Assembly (NCBI GenBank): GCA_023435565.1
Contig: JAEYRN010000051.1
Span: 12,107-76,106 of the forward strand
Source: Bacillota bacterium
GTDB taxonomy: Bacteria > Bacillota > UBA4882 > UBA8346
DNA length: 64,000 nt
Reading direction: 5' to 3'
In this document: positions 17,487 to 26,359 of the stretch, piece by piece
Position numbering within the stretch: position 1 is the first letter of the stretch
Layout of the letters: the number at the start of each line of letters is the position of its first letter
Position numbers and translations under genes: made by a program
The notes under the pieces: generated by a model
What the model was told of the DNA's origin: nothing
The model's database searches: none
The model's input: the letters and a program-made list of their open reading frames with translations, nothing else

Positions 17487-18239
17487 TTAATTTGTTATTC
17501 CCAATAAATCAAAAGCTAAAGGATTCAAATTTTTTAATCTGGCGGTTATTATACACAAATCACCACTAAATAGATTAAATAATAACCCATTCATATGTTT
17601 CGTGCTATTTAGCAGGACTATATTTTGATCTTCAGTTAATATTAAAACTTCCTTAGTAACATTAGATTTATCCTTTTCAAATCTTAATAGTTTTCCTTTA
17701 AACGAAAAAATTTTCCCAATATCGTTTATACCAAGATTTTCAATTTCATTATCTTCTATGTTCCACGAATATGAATTTGTTAAATTTATTAGTTTGTTAA
17801 AACCATGCTCCAAAGCTTCGTAATATTTGCTTTCCTTTAAATAAGGAATCATTTCATTGACTATTAAACCGGCTTTATTATCATCAACCGGCCATTCTAA
17901 TCCATAACCTGTACTTATTCGGAATTTTCGGTCTTTAATTGCTATCAGTATTAACCCACCGTTATTTACCTTCGGTTTTCCTATCTCGAAATCACCAAAA
18001 ACCCCCATACAATAATCTATAATATCTTCACCGTTCAAACTATCTATGGTCATTCCAACTAATTCAACGCTACTATTATTTTCATAATCCAAAAGAATTT
18101 TGTTTAAATTGTCCTCTTCAATATCACTTAGAACATTAGCTTTATCAATGATAAATGACTTACTATCGGTATATCCAAAAGAAATACTAGTAAACAATAG
18201 TATTAGCAGAAGTAATGCTTTCGCTCTTACTTTTCTCAC
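17487..18239 (-). CDS. Secreted TPM-domain protein (YgcG-like)
   Basis: About 250 aa. The start is probably GTG at 18239, six bases after GGGGTGAT; a GTG at 18248 lies inside that ribosome site. A signal peptide (AKALLLLILLFTSISFGY) precedes a TPM domain: FIIDKANVLSDIEEDNLNKIL, then NNGGLILIAIKDRKFRISTGYGLE and a DNKAGLIVNEMIPYLKESKYYEAL segment. TPM domains in plants and bacteria relate to photosystem repair phosphatase or membrane-protein quality control. No C-terminal membrane anchor is obvious. It is followed by its own terminator. Confidence 0.85.
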   Translation of the reverse strand: MRKVRAKALLLLILLFTSISFGYTDSKSFIIDKANVLSDIEEDNLNKILLDYENNSSVELVGMTIDSLNGEDIIDYCMGVFGDFEIGKPKVNNGGLILIAIKDRKFRISTGYGLEWPVDDNKAGLIVNEMIPYLKESKYYEALEHGFNKLINLTNSYSWNIEDNEIENLGINDIGKIFSFKGKLLRFEKDKSNVTKEVLILTEDQNIVLLNSTKHMNGLLFNLFSGDLCIITARLKNLNPLAFDLLGITN

Positions 18240-18455
18240 TTTGATCACCCCAAAAATAAAAACATACTTCTAGAAATCTTTACTCTACAACATTCCGTTT
18301 TCATGACGTCGATAAACCGGACAGCGGATCCCTTTCTCTATGTTGGTGCTTACCGGCTGGTGAAAAGAGTTAACTACAGAAAATTCTCCTTCTTTATTTT
18401 CTTCTTTAGCAATTCTCTTGTTCAAGTATAAAAAGCCGGGTTCGGTTTTCGCTAA

Positions 18456-18904
18456 TTAAAAGACTCCCATGGCAAAGTCTAATTCCCCCAGATATTCTTC
18501 AAGAACTTCACAAATTAACTCTTCTTCCAATTCATCTTTCGGGGGCGCGTCTTTTCCGGCGGTATATAAATACACGTATTGATCCTTTAATGAATCACTC
18601 CCGCCGGTTTCATCATACGCATCGATAATTAATAGCTCATGCGGTTCTAAAAAAGAAAAAATCCCAATCCCTACTTCTCCGCATCCCCAATAGGAGTCAA
18701 CCGGTACTATAAATTCCTGAAAAAGAATACACGAAATACCACTGCCGTAGCCCCCTAAAACACCCTATTTCGAACAGAAAGACACATTATTAGAAGTGGA
18801 TATTCTAGTCTTCGGCCACCGAAAATTTTTATATAAACCCCATCGGTGCCATTGGTACCGACTTTACGAATTAAAAGCCACTTCGTATCATGGACATAAT
18901 TCAT
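18456..18904 (-). pseudogene. Frameshifted gene of unknown function
   Basis: From ATG 18904 a frame runs about 47 codons (NYVHDTKWLLIRKVGTNG then VYIKIFGGRRLEYPLL) to a TAG near 18759. Just there the adjacent frame opens and continues for about 100 codons to TAA 18456-18458 with an acidic, clearly protein-like sequence (GCGEVGIGIFSFLEPHELLI, then DELEEELICEVLEEYLGELD). A run of G on the minus strand (CCCCC at about 18751-18755) sits at the junction. One indel would join both parts into a ~150-aa protein. Family unknown. Confidence 0.5.
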
Positions 18905-18980
18905 CCACTTTATCTATATATGTCGCATTAGTTTCTTGAATTAACGTGGATTATTGCTACATGTTTTCTTTATTTATATT

Positions 18981-19055
18981 TTGAAAAAAGCCAATAACTT
19001 CGATATTCACATCCGGTATTTGGGATGTGAATGTTTTACTTAAAACTTTTTTCAA
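18981..19055. repeat. Fold-back element, copy 1
   Basis: Outer arms TTGAAAAAAG (18981-18990) and CTTTTTTCAA (19046-19055) enclose a perfect inner stem ATTCACATCC/GGATGTGAAT (19005-19014, 19023-19032). A second copy with the same inner stem and the same GTTTTAC-AAAA spacer lies at 42251-42336. The pair defines a dispersed short palindromic element. Confidence 0.7.
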
Positions 19056-19164
19056 TAAACTCAATTAATGATGTTTCATTAAAAATTATATATTCCTTTA
19101 AAATCATTGTATATATGATATATGTCATTTATCGTCATAAAAAAAGATGACATTTGTCATGTTA

Positions 19165-19206
19165 TGTTTCCGTTATGCGTTATGCGTAACTCGTTACGCG
19201 AAAAAA
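19165..19206. repeat. Second GTTACGCG-rich dispersed repeat
   Basis: TTATGCG is repeated, followed by GTAACTCGTTACGCGAAAAA. The last 14 bases match the end of the element at 14404-14460. The rest of 19056-19311 holds AT-rich sequence and a small inverted repeat (AGCTGCC/GGCAGCT, 19240-19262), possibly a terminator for the gene at 19312. Confidence 0.4.
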
Positions 19207-19311
19207 CGACCATAGATTACATCGATTTCACTGTAACAAAAAAGCTGCCCAAAACGGCAGCTTCAAACAGATCTTGCAACAACTTTTGATATACTTACCT
19301 TAAATTAAGAA

Positions 19312-19917
19312 TCACTTTCCAAATCTGATATTGGCAACCGTCTTTTGCTCCAAGTAAAAACTTTTAAATATCCTATCTCCACCTTGACCGGTTGGCGCTT
19401 GGGCAACTAATCCGACTTTAATTATCTCATCGACCGGCAGATTAAAAAATCGCATCATATAAAAGTTTTCTCCATCGGTAGAATAATGAAAGGCAAATGA
19501 ATACCCCACCCTGCAAACCTGTAACCATACGGAATTGCTATTGATATTACATCCGTTTGCATCATCCGACGTATGGTTGGTAACAACACTAACAACAGCA
19601 TGAGTATTAAAATCGGTTTTTTCGAAACATGCTTTTGCCCAAATATCAAAATCTTTCATAACCATAATTGTAGCAGAATCATATGTATCCCTAAATTCAT
19701 GCTCCACCCGCACTCTCATGACAAAATCTCCTGCAACCTCAGTATAATAAAAAGGTGCATTACATAGGGACTCGGGTGTGATTCCTTCTTCGGCAACAGC
19801 ACCATTATTGTAAAAAAAGTCACTTTTAGCCGGTGCCGTTATAATTAATTGATCTTCTTCGAACCTAACTTCACTTTTATTAATCCACTTAAAACTTTCA
19901 AAATCTTTACTCTGCAT
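19312..19917 (-). CDS. DUF1349 concanavalin-like domain protein
   Basis: 201 aa from ATG 19917, which follows GGAGGTATCT at ideal spacing; a longer frame to 19971 lacks a ribosome site. The sequence matches DUF1349 lectin/glucanase-fold proteins: FFYNNGAVAEEG, then YTEVAGDFVMRVRVEHEF, a central DSATIMVMKD and a C-terminal VGLVAQAPTGQGG. No signal peptide. These proteins bind or modify sugars in carbohydrate gene sets. It lies 65 bp after a GH5 glycosidase gene on the same strand, which fits a sugar-related role. Confidence 0.85.
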   Translation of the reverse strand: MQSKDFESFKWINKSEVRFEEDQLIITAPAKSDFFYNNGAVAEEGITPESLCNAPFYYTEVAGDFVMRVRVEHEFRDTYDSATIMVMKDFDIWAKACFEKTDFNTHAVVSVVTNHTSDDANGCNINSNSVWLQVCRVGYSFAFHYSTDGENFYMMRFFNLPVDEIIKVGLVAQAPTGQGGDRIFKSFYLEQKTVANIRFGK

Positions 19918-19981
19918 AGATACCTCCAACATTGTCAGTATGGTTGAACATTGAAGATATAAGTTCATCAATCTTTGTTCA

Positions 19982-21466
19982 TCATTTAAAATCAGGTAAT
20001 ATATTTATCCATCGGCCCGTGTCCGCATCATAGATCCTAGCCGTATCGCCGGCAAAATCCCAATATGCCCAGGCAATGTCCCGTTCTTCGCAGAGTTGGA
20101 TGATGAAAGCGGTCCACAGGCGACGGTCCTCTTCCTGGGAGACACCCGCATGGGCACAGAATTCTCCGTTCCATAAACGCACACCTCCATTGCGTTTCGC
20201 CCATTGCGCGGCGCGATCGGCCAGCCGGGTCATGGTCTTCTTCTGTGCTTCGGTTCCAGTCCAACGATGGCCCCGAACATCCTCCGATCCGTTACCGACG
20301 GCCCCCTGATTACAAAACTCCATTGGGTAATAGAAATGGAACTGAACGAGGATATTGGGATCATCCTTGATCCGTTCCGGCAGAACCAGCCGGTCCAAGG
20401 TGGTAATATTGGCCCAACCCGGACAGGAAATAATGATATTCCGTGAAGGGTTTTGCTTGCGAATCATATCATAGGCCAGAGGATAATACTGATTCCAGCA
20501 TGCATCCAAAGCATGATGCGGCTCATTATAGATCTCAAAATAAAGATTTTCGGGGTAATCCTTGAAATACTCGGCGATCTGTTGCCAGAGGGCGATAAAC
20601 TTCTCCTTATTCGCTGCCGGATTGGCGTTGAGACCGTCGAAGTGATGGATGTTAAGGACAACATGGAAACCGCGTTGGAGCGCATGGCTCACCGCCCAAT
20701 CGACACGGCGCATGAATTCCGGTTCAATGGTAAACGGCGCCTTGTTTTGTGCGTGAGTGTCCCATCGAACGGGGACCCGGATATGGTCAAACATCCCGGC
20801 GCTCTTGATGAGATCAAAATATTCCTCCCGCAGCTCCGGCGCCCAGGCTCCTTCATGTGGAGCATCCAAAGTATTCCCAAAGGTGATCCCGCGTAGAAAG
20901 CGGTTGGAGAAAGGTTGGGGGAAATTTTTGGATATATGAGTCTCTTTTTTAGGCCCGACACGAGTTATCCGGAAGTTGGCCAACTCAACGACACCCTTCC
21001 CCTCCCTTCCCAAGCAAAGTTGTATTAAGGCGTCCCGATCGGAATCTTGCCGCATGGTGAAGGTAAAAGCATAGCGGCGGAACTCATCTTCCAGCGGAAA
21101 GTAGCGGTAACCGGAATAGTTATAATAAGGCGCGTCTTTCATTGCCGTCTGGATCCGGAATCGTTCGATCTCGTGGGACCGCGCTTCGAAGGAGACTTCA
21201 TAGACTATGTCCTTCTCAAAGGCCAAACCGCTTTGCCCGACCAATACGGCCCAAGGTCTTCTTCCGGGATTTTTAATCTTCACGGAGAGCACGCCGGCGG
21301 ACGCGGTAAAGGAAGCCTCTCCGCCCTCTTGCTGCCCGAGCCACCAACTATCCGTGCCCTTGCTGAAATCGTTGTTTTGAATTAGATTGTCGTCATTCCC
21401 CGCCGCAGTGGCGGTTAAAGAGAGTATAAACGCAAAAATGAGGAAGGTCCGGCAGATCAACTTCAT
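19982..21466 (-). CDS. Secreted glycoside hydrolase family 5 enzyme with N-terminal carbohydrate-binding domain
   Basis: 494 aa. A signal peptide (1-22) is followed by a CBM4/9-like beta-sandwich (about 25-170) and a GH5 barrel (about 185-480). The acid/base Glu is E315 in IYNEP (312-316) and the nucleophile E435 in LWNGEF (431-436); HH at 274-275 fits the conserved GH5 histidine. It would hydrolyse beta-glucan, cellulose or mannan outside the cytoplasm; the precise substrate is not clear. It likely forms a transcription unit with the DUF1349 gene. Base composition looks more GC-rich than nearby genes. Confidence 0.92.
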   Translation of the reverse strand: MKLICRTFLIFAFILSLTATAAGNDDNLIQNNDFSKGTDSWWLGQQEGGEASFTASAGVLSVKIKNPGRRPWAVLVGQSGLAFEKDIVYEVSFEARSHEIERFRIQTAMKDAPYYNYSGYRYFPLEDEFRRYAFTFTMRQDSDRDALIQLCLGREGKGVVELANFRITRVGPKKETHISKNFPQPFSNRFLRGITFGNTLDAPHEGAWAPELREEYFDLIKSAGMFDHIRVPVRWDTHAQNKAPFTIEPEFMRRVDWAVSHALQRGFHVVLNIHHFDGLNANPAANKEKFIALWQQIAEYFKDYPENLYFEIYNEPHHALDACWNQYYPLAYDMIRKQNPSRNIIISCPGWANITTLDRLVLPERIKDDPNILVQFHFYYPMEFCNQGAVGNGSEDVRGHRWTGTEAQKKTMTRLADRAAQWAKRNGGVRLWNGEFCAHAGVSQEEDRRLWTAFIIQLCEERDIAWAYWDFAGDTARIYDADTGRWINILPDFK

Positions 21467-21562
21467 TAAATCCCCTCCCTGATTGAGAATTAAATATGGT
21501 TATAATCAGCTCATTCGTATAATCTGAAATAAGGGCATAAAGGAGTCACCCAAACTTCAATT

Positions 21563-21604
21563 AAACCTCCGAACCGTTTTTAGTTCAACCGGATTCGGAG
21601 GTTT
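21563..21604 (-). terminator. Hairpin, probable terminator of the PfkB kinase gene
   Basis: AAACCTCCGAA (21563-21573) pairs perfectly with TTCGGAGGTTT (21594-21604). It lies about 50 bp after the kinase stop and before the GH5 promoter region. The following minus-strand run is only TTTAATT, so strength is uncertain. Confidence 0.5.
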
Positions 21605-21655
21605 ATAATGAATTCCGCACCGCCGGAGCTTATCCGGGATACCGCCTCAATAAAT

Positions 21656-22543
21656 TTACGAATGCTTCTCCTCGATTCTCTGCATAACGTCGGCCAGGGT
21701 TCCCTTAAAAGGGCCGGTACTTTCCATTTTAATCGATACCAAAGCCGCGGCGAACTTCAGGGACTCCTCCACCCCATGCTCCAGTCGCCAGGAGAGATAG
21801 GCCGCAAAAGTGGTGTCACCGCGGCCGGTCCTCCCCACTACGCTGCTGTTGGAGAACTTTTCGTAATAGGTTTTGCCTTTCACCCGCGCCAGCACACCGC
21901 TGGAATGGGTGATGATTATCTCCGGACGGCCGCTCCATGATTCGATAATGACGGCCGCTTTTTCCAGATCGTCTGTGCCGGTGAGGATCTTCGCCTCGAC
22001 TATATCCAGCTTGACTTTATCCATCAAACCGACAATCTCTTTTTTGTCCTTAACGTCACCGAAGACAATCTCATGGGTAATTGGTGTCACCTGCCGCACA
22101 AAACTCTGCATGTCCACGGAAAGGCTGTATTTCCTCGCGGCGAGGCCCTTCATCAGGGCCATATCGAATTCGGTATCGGAAATACCCGCCAGATGAACGC
22201 AGCGGGAGTCTAGGTTGGGAACATTGTCAATCCCGATGATGCCCGCGCTTCTCACCAGCGTCAGCTTGCGCTCGTCAACATTCTCAGTTTCATGCAGTAC
22301 CCGAGAATAGGTGGTCACGTCGGCCGGAATCAGATAAGTATCGACTCCCGAATTCTTAAGGGGCTCCAGAATCTGCTCGTCCTGGGGCGACATCTTGACC
22401 ACGGCTGCGATCCTTTTCCCGATCCGTGCCCCGACCATGGCGCCGCATAAAACAGCACTGCCGGGGGCGACCATTGGTTTCCCGCCAAAGGGTATAATCT
22501 CGTCATAACACATGTGGCCAATAAAAGTAATATCGTAACTCAT
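21656..22543 (-). CDS. PfkB-family carbohydrate kinase
   Basis: 295 aa ribokinase-like fold. The C-terminal PfkB signature with the catalytic Asp is visible (GRTGRGDTTFAAYLSW, near residue 239), and an N-terminal Gly-rich stretch (GGKPMVAPGSAVLCGA) lines the sugar pocket. It phosphorylates a sugar or nucleoside using ATP in the cytoplasm; the exact substrate is unknown. A TAGGAGCCGAAT ribosome site precedes the ATG. An IS110 element ends only tens of bases upstream, so its native promoter may be displaced. Confidence 0.9.
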   Translation of the reverse strand: MSYDITFIGHMCYDEIIPFGGKPMVAPGSAVLCGAMVGARIGKRIAAVVKMSPQDEQILEPLKNSGVDTYLIPADVTTYSRVLHETENVDERKLTLVRSAGIIGIDNVPNLDSRCVHLAGISDTEFDMALMKGLAARKYSLSVDMQSFVRQVTPITHEIVFGDVKDKKEIVGLMDKVKLDIVEAKILTGTDDLEKAAVIIESWSGRPEIIITHSSGVLARVKGKTYYEKFSNSSVVGRTGRGDTTFAAYLSWRLEHGVEESLKFAAALVSIKMESTGPFKGTLADVMQRIEEKHS

Positions 22544-22597
22544 ATTCGGCTCCTACTTAGAAAATACTCCCGTGCTTTTTGATCTTTGACAAATGAA

Positions 22598-23830
22598 TCA
22601 AGCAGCTGGTTCAATAGTAACTTTAAAACCCATACTTTCTAAACGTTTGACAGAACGCTTCACAGTGGCTTGACGATGGATTTCGTCATAATGATTAATT
22701 CCTAAATCATGATAGCTTGATTCATCCTTAAGCATATGGTAGATCACAATAAGGATCGCATGGGCAACGGCAACAATTGCTTTGTTCTTACCTCTTCGGG
22801 CAGCGAGACGATGATACATGGTATTGAAATATGTGCCCTTTGTCCTTGAAGCGGAAGTTGCTGCCTGCGTTAACGCTGCTTTTAGCGACATGTTTCCTTT
22901 ACGGGTCTTACCGCTTTTACGTTTACCGCCAGTTTCATTATTACCGGGACAAAGCGCTGCCCACGAGGCAAAGTGTTTATCCGTGGGGAACCGACTCATA
23001 TCGATACCCGTTTCGCAAAGAATCTGCTCAGCGTTAGTTCGGGATATTCCGGGAATGCCATCCAGCGCTTCGATGGCTTCCTCAAAAGGGCGCATTCGGC
23101 TTTCAATCTCTTGACTAAGCTTTTGGATTTGTTCGTTTAAAAAGTCAATATGATGAAGCTGCGTTTCCAACAGCATCTTTTGGTGAGGACCAATAAGCCC
23201 ATTTAATGAGTTCTCTAATAACTCGGTTTTGTTTTTAAGCCTGCCTCGCGCCATTTGCGCCATGGCTTTCGGGTCTTGGTTGCCGGAAATGATAGCTCTT
23301 AGTATGTCTTGACCTGATTTGCCCATAATGTCGGTGGCAACATCACTTAATTTGATGTTAGCTCCTTCGAGAACTTTCTGAATCCGGTTTACTTCACGAG
23401 AACGTTCTTGAGTAAGTTTAGTCCGATAGCGCACTAATTCCCGTAATTCCCGTTGGTCCCGATCCGGAATGAAACTTCCCCGAAGCAAACCGTGTTGGAG
23501 AAGATCCGCGATCCATTCCGAGTCTTTGACATCGGTTTTACGACCCGGAACGTTTTTGATGTGATGAGCATTGACAACTAAGATTTCTATGCCGGTTGCT
23601 TCAAGAATGTTGTAAATAGGTTTCCAGTAGACACCCGTGCTCTCCATGGCGATTGCTTGACAGTTGTTTGCGATTAACCAGTCGGCCATTTCGAGCAAAC
23701 TTGCGGTCATGGTTCCAAAAGTTCGGATCTCTTTACCTTTTGGCGTTTTTAAGCAAGCTACAACCGTTTGCTTATGTACGTCCAGACCGGCACAATGAGA
23801 ATACATGATTTCCATAGCGTTAACCCCCAT
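22598..23830 (-). CDS. IS110-family transposase (DEDD RuvC-like plus transposase_20)
   Basis: 410 aa. The start at 23830 may lie slightly upstream of the true one (MEIMYSHCAGLDVHK begins at residue 6). The RuvC-like catalytic residues are visible: D in GLDVHK, E in MESTGVYW, and D pairs in KTDVKDSEWIADLL. The C-terminal domain holds the transposase_20 pattern with the serine region (IPGISRTNAEQI, then FASWAALCPGNNETGGKR). These recombinases are guided by a bridge RNA. The frame is complete, so the element may be active. Confidence 0.95.
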   Translation of the reverse strand: MGVNAMEIMYSHCAGLDVHKQTVVACLKTPKGKEIRTFGTMTASLLEMADWLIANNCQAIAMESTGVYWKPIYNILEATGIEILVVNAHHIKNVPGRKTDVKDSEWIADLLQHGLLRGSFIPDRDQRELRELVRYRTKLTQERSREVNRIQKVLEGANIKLSDVATDIMGKSGQDILRAIISGNQDPKAMAQMARGRLKNKTELLENSLNGLIGPHQKMLLETQLHHIDFLNEQIQKLSQEIESRMRPFEEAIEALDGIPGISRTNAEQILCETGIDMSRFPTDKHFASWAALCPGNNETGGKRKSGKTRKGNMSLKAALTQAATSASRTKGTYFNTMYHRLAARRGKNKAIVAVAHAILIVIYHMLKDESSYHDLGINHYDEIHRQATVKRSVKRLESMGFKVTIEPAA

Positions 23831-23843
23831 TCATTACCGGAGT

Positions 23844-23990
23844 GGCGAATGTCTGTAAAAGATTCTACTTATCGTGCTCCCTTTCGGGGCGACATTTCAG
23901 TGTGCCTCAATTCGCCAAGGTCAGACTATCTAACGGGCTTCCCGGCACCAAGGAAAAACCGACCTTCTTCGTCCGGCAATGGATAGTTCG
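23844..23990 (-). ncRNA. Candidate IS110 bridge RNA
   Basis: The non-coding left end, on the same strand as the transposase, folds into two long-loop stem structures. ACTATC (23987-23982) pairs with GATAGT (23930-23925) around a ~51-nt loop. GGCGAAT (23916-23910) pairs with ATTCGCC (23850-23844) around a ~59-nt loop with an inner CCCC-GAAA-GGG hairpin. Two consecutive internal loops upstream of the recombinase match the target-binding and donor-binding loops known for IS110-type bridge RNAs. RNA ends are unknown. Confidence 0.6.
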
Positions 23991-24039
23991 ATAAAAACAA
24001 TTTTCATCCTTTCATGTGCCCCGGCGGGCCGGGGTGGGC

Positions 24040-24864
24040 GACTATCTAGAAATCAGCGGTCTTAGTAAATTGGAGCTACTCTCCCGTCTAATTGATTCCT
24101 ATAATTTTAAATTGTCATTGGTCTTTTGCAATACCAAAAAACGAGTCGACGAACTAACTGCACAACTTCAATCTCGAGGTTACCTAGCTGAAGCGCTTCA
24201 TGGAGATCTGAATCAAGTTCAACGTGATCGAGTAATGAGCAAATTTAGAAAGGGCATTATTGATGTTTTAATTGCTACTGATGTGGCAGCGCGTGGAATT
24301 GATGTCAATAATATCGAGGCTGTCTTCAATTATGATCTGCCGAACGATGAAGAATATTATGTGCATAGGATCGGTAGAACCGCGAGGGCCGGCAAGGCTG
24401 GTAAAGCTTTTACACTGGTTTCTGGTAGAGAACTATATAAATTAAAAGAGATCCAACGCTTCACTAAAACTACAATACAATCCTTGAAACCTCCAACATT
24501 AATGGATGTTGAAGAAATTAAAATCAATAAAATAATGGATAGTTTAAAAGTTACCATAGCCAAGGGGCAGTTGAGCAAATACGTGACCTATATTGAAAAA
24601 TTACTGGAGAATACCGATTTACCCAATGAACCTAACAACTATTTAACTACGCTAGATTTAGCCGCCGCTTTATTAAAAACAATTGCCGAACAAAGAAGCA
24701 ATCCTGAAAACCAGTCTCTTGATTGGGATGATATTAATAATCAACGGGTCAAAAAGAATAACAGAGCTCGATTTCGCCCGACCGGTTCCAGTAAAGGCCG
24801 AAGTCGGAAAGGGCAAAATGAAAACTACGGCAAAAGAAACCAATCCAAAGAATTACTGTTTTGA
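24040..24864 (+). pseudogene. C-terminal fragment of a DEAD-box RNA helicase
   Basis: Homology begins abruptly at YLEISGLSKLELLSRLID and continues through the whole RecA2 domain: LVFCNTKK (motif IV), DVLIATDVAARGID (V), HRIGRTARAG (VI), then a basic RNA-binding tail typical of CsdA/DeaD. The RecA1 half with Walker A and DEAD motifs is absent, and is not found on the far side of the IS110 element. A GTG at 24016 could start a 282-aa product, but this would lack ATPase activity. An IS110-linked deletion is the simplest explanation. Confidence 0.85.
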
Positions 24865-24923
24865 GTGGTCGTCAACTTAAGAGAAAATCGCCAGATTAGA
24901 ACCGGATCTATAAAAGAAATAAT

Positions 24924-25445
24924 TTAACGCCATCTAGCATAAAGCTTTGGATTGATTTTACGAAGGTGTTCCAAAAAGGTTTTCTTGCACTTCATGTCAT
25001 TTAATTGCGATAAAAACTTTTTTGGAAACGACCCTTGTTTACGCATGGCATTCGCCGGATCGATCGCTTTAATTTGCCCCTCGGGAGTTACAAGCACATG
25101 AGCCATTCGCGTGTCCAGACGCCTAAATCCCAATCTTTCAAAGGCTAAAAACAATTCGGCCAATTGATGTGATATATCCTCCGTTAAAGGATTATGGCGT
25201 AGATATTCCTTAAGTCCAACCCCCGGAATGAACTCCCGGATCATATAATCGTCGCCCCACTCGAAAACCTTGGGAAACTGAGGTTCGTTTTTTGCTTTAA
25301 GTAAAATTTCCAGTTCAAGAGGGAGAAATTCTATACGTTTATATATCTTAATACATCGCCAGGGGTTAATCAAATACACCCTGCCCTGGGACCCTTCGCC
25401 TATAAATTGTAAGTTTTCTTCCTTCAAGCCATAGGGTAATGCCAT
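24924..25445 (-). CDS. Small protein-kinase-like protein
   Basis: 173 aa. It carries a kinase-like N-lobe (IGEGSQGRVYLI near residues 15-26, then CIKIYKR with the likely ATP-binding Lys) and a shortened C-lobe in which RLDTRMAHVLVTPEGQIKAIDPANA resembles the catalytic and DFG-type loops, without the canonical HRD and with DPA in place of DFG. It is half the usual kinase length. Similar short kinase-like proteins occur in Bacilli; activity is uncertain. It lies between the truncated helicase and yajQ. Confidence 0.75.
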   Translation of the reverse strand: MALPYGLKEENLQFIGEGSQGRVYLINPWRCIKIYKRIEFLPLELEILLKAKNEPQFPKVFEWGDDYMIREFIPGVGLKEYLRHNPLTEDISHQLAELFLAFERLGFRRLDTRMAHVLVTPEGQIKAIDPANAMRKQGSFPKKFLSQLNDMKCKKTFLEHLRKINPKLYARWR

Positions 25446-25536
25446 ACGATCACCTTTTTCAAGTCTTAACCAATATTCATATAGGATATTGTAAGTAGAA
25501 CTATCAATAATGGTGATATGACATTAGCCTATAATC

Positions 25537-26028
25537 TTACCGATAATTTCCAAACAGAAGCTCAACCCCATAATCTTTAGTTTTGATAGTTTGAATCACC
25601 ACTTGCAAATCATCACGGTTTTTGCCAGTTACGCGGATCTGGTCTTCCATGATCTGTGCTTGAACTTTAAGGCCTAGCCCTTTAATATCCTTCACAATCG
25701 CCTTGGCTTTTTCCTGTTCAATACCGTTTTGGATCTTTACTTGTTGCCGTAATGCCCCACCGCTTGCCGCTTCTGCCTTTTCAAAATTAAAATTTTTTAC
25801 CGGTACTTTACGGTTTATCAGTTTCGCTTTAAGAATCTCAACGACGCTCCGGAGCTTATAATCGTCATCAGCAAGAATTTTCAGCCCTTCCCCTTCGATT
25901 TCCACTTTCGACTTACTGTCTTTAAAATCATAGCGTTGCCCAATCTCTTTGTTGGTCTGATTCACCGCATTGTCTACCTCTTGCATGTCTACGGTGGAGT
26001 AAATATCAAATGAAGCATCTTTAGCCAT
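25537..26028 (-). CDS. yajQ: YajQ-family nucleotide-binding protein
   Basis: 163 aa from the ATG at 26028, preceded by AAAGGGGATAAAA; a longer frame to 26154 has no ribosome site and adds non-conserved residues. The family hallmarks are clear: FDIYSTVDMQEVDNAVNQT, YDFKDSKS, then QVQAQI-like KVQAQIMEDQIRVTGKNRDDLQ. YajQ proteins bind cyclic di-GMP or nucleotides and have been tied to RNA or phage functions. Single gene. Confidence 0.95.
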   Translation of the reverse strand: MAKDASFDIYSTVDMQEVDNAVNQTNKEIGQRYDFKDSKSKVEIEGEGLKILADDDYKLRSVVEILKAKLINRKVPVKNFNFEKAEAASGGALRQQVKIQNGIEQEKAKAIVKDIKGLGLKVQAQIMEDQIRVTGKNRDDLQVVIQTIKTKDYGVELLFGNYR

Positions 26029-26232
26029 TTTTATCCCCTTTTTTATTATTTTTTTTATAATTTTGTTATCGGTTTGTGTTAATCCAAAAAAACCTAACAA
26101 TACTTTACTACAAACTAACCGACATGTATATATTGAATTTACTTGCCCCTTCAAAAAATGCTTTTATGTTTAAAGAATAGAAGATAGCCCCAAGAATACT
26201 CATGGCTTAATCTAACTAATAAGCTAAATTAT

Positions 26233-26269
26233 AGAGGTAATCTTTCTAAAATATCGAAATATTACCTCT
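26233..26269. repeat. Inverted repeat in the yajQ/epimerase intergenic region
   Basis: AGAGGTAAT (26233-26241) and ATTACCTCT (26261-26269) pair perfectly, and the inner TTTC/GAAA extends the stem. It sits about 90 bp before the plus-strand epimerase gene and about 200 bp before yajQ, so it could be an operator or a terminator-like hairpin. The rest of 26029-26359 shows nothing else. Confidence 0.45.
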
Positions 26270-26359
26270 GGGTTTGCTATTATTATAAATTTCCTTTTTT
26301 AATAGGTCGACTTGTATCCGGCTGGTGTAATTAAAAAAACACTTCATGGAGGAATCAAC

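Larger units (their letters stand above)
22560..24045 (-). mobile_element. IS110-family insertion sequence
   Basis: A single DEDD transposase gene (22598-23830) with about 200 bp of non-coding left end upstream and a short right end. The boundaries are estimated: the left end lies near the GACTATCTA at 24040-24048, where helicase homology begins, and the right end lies before the pfkB ribosome site at about 22553. IS110 elements lack terminal inverted repeats and usually make no target duplication, so ends cannot be fixed by eye. Confidence 0.8.

Noticed and set aside
20037..21385. Long open frames opposite to the GH5 gene
   Set aside because: They are mirror frames of a GC-richer coding sequence with clear GH5 catalytic motifs.
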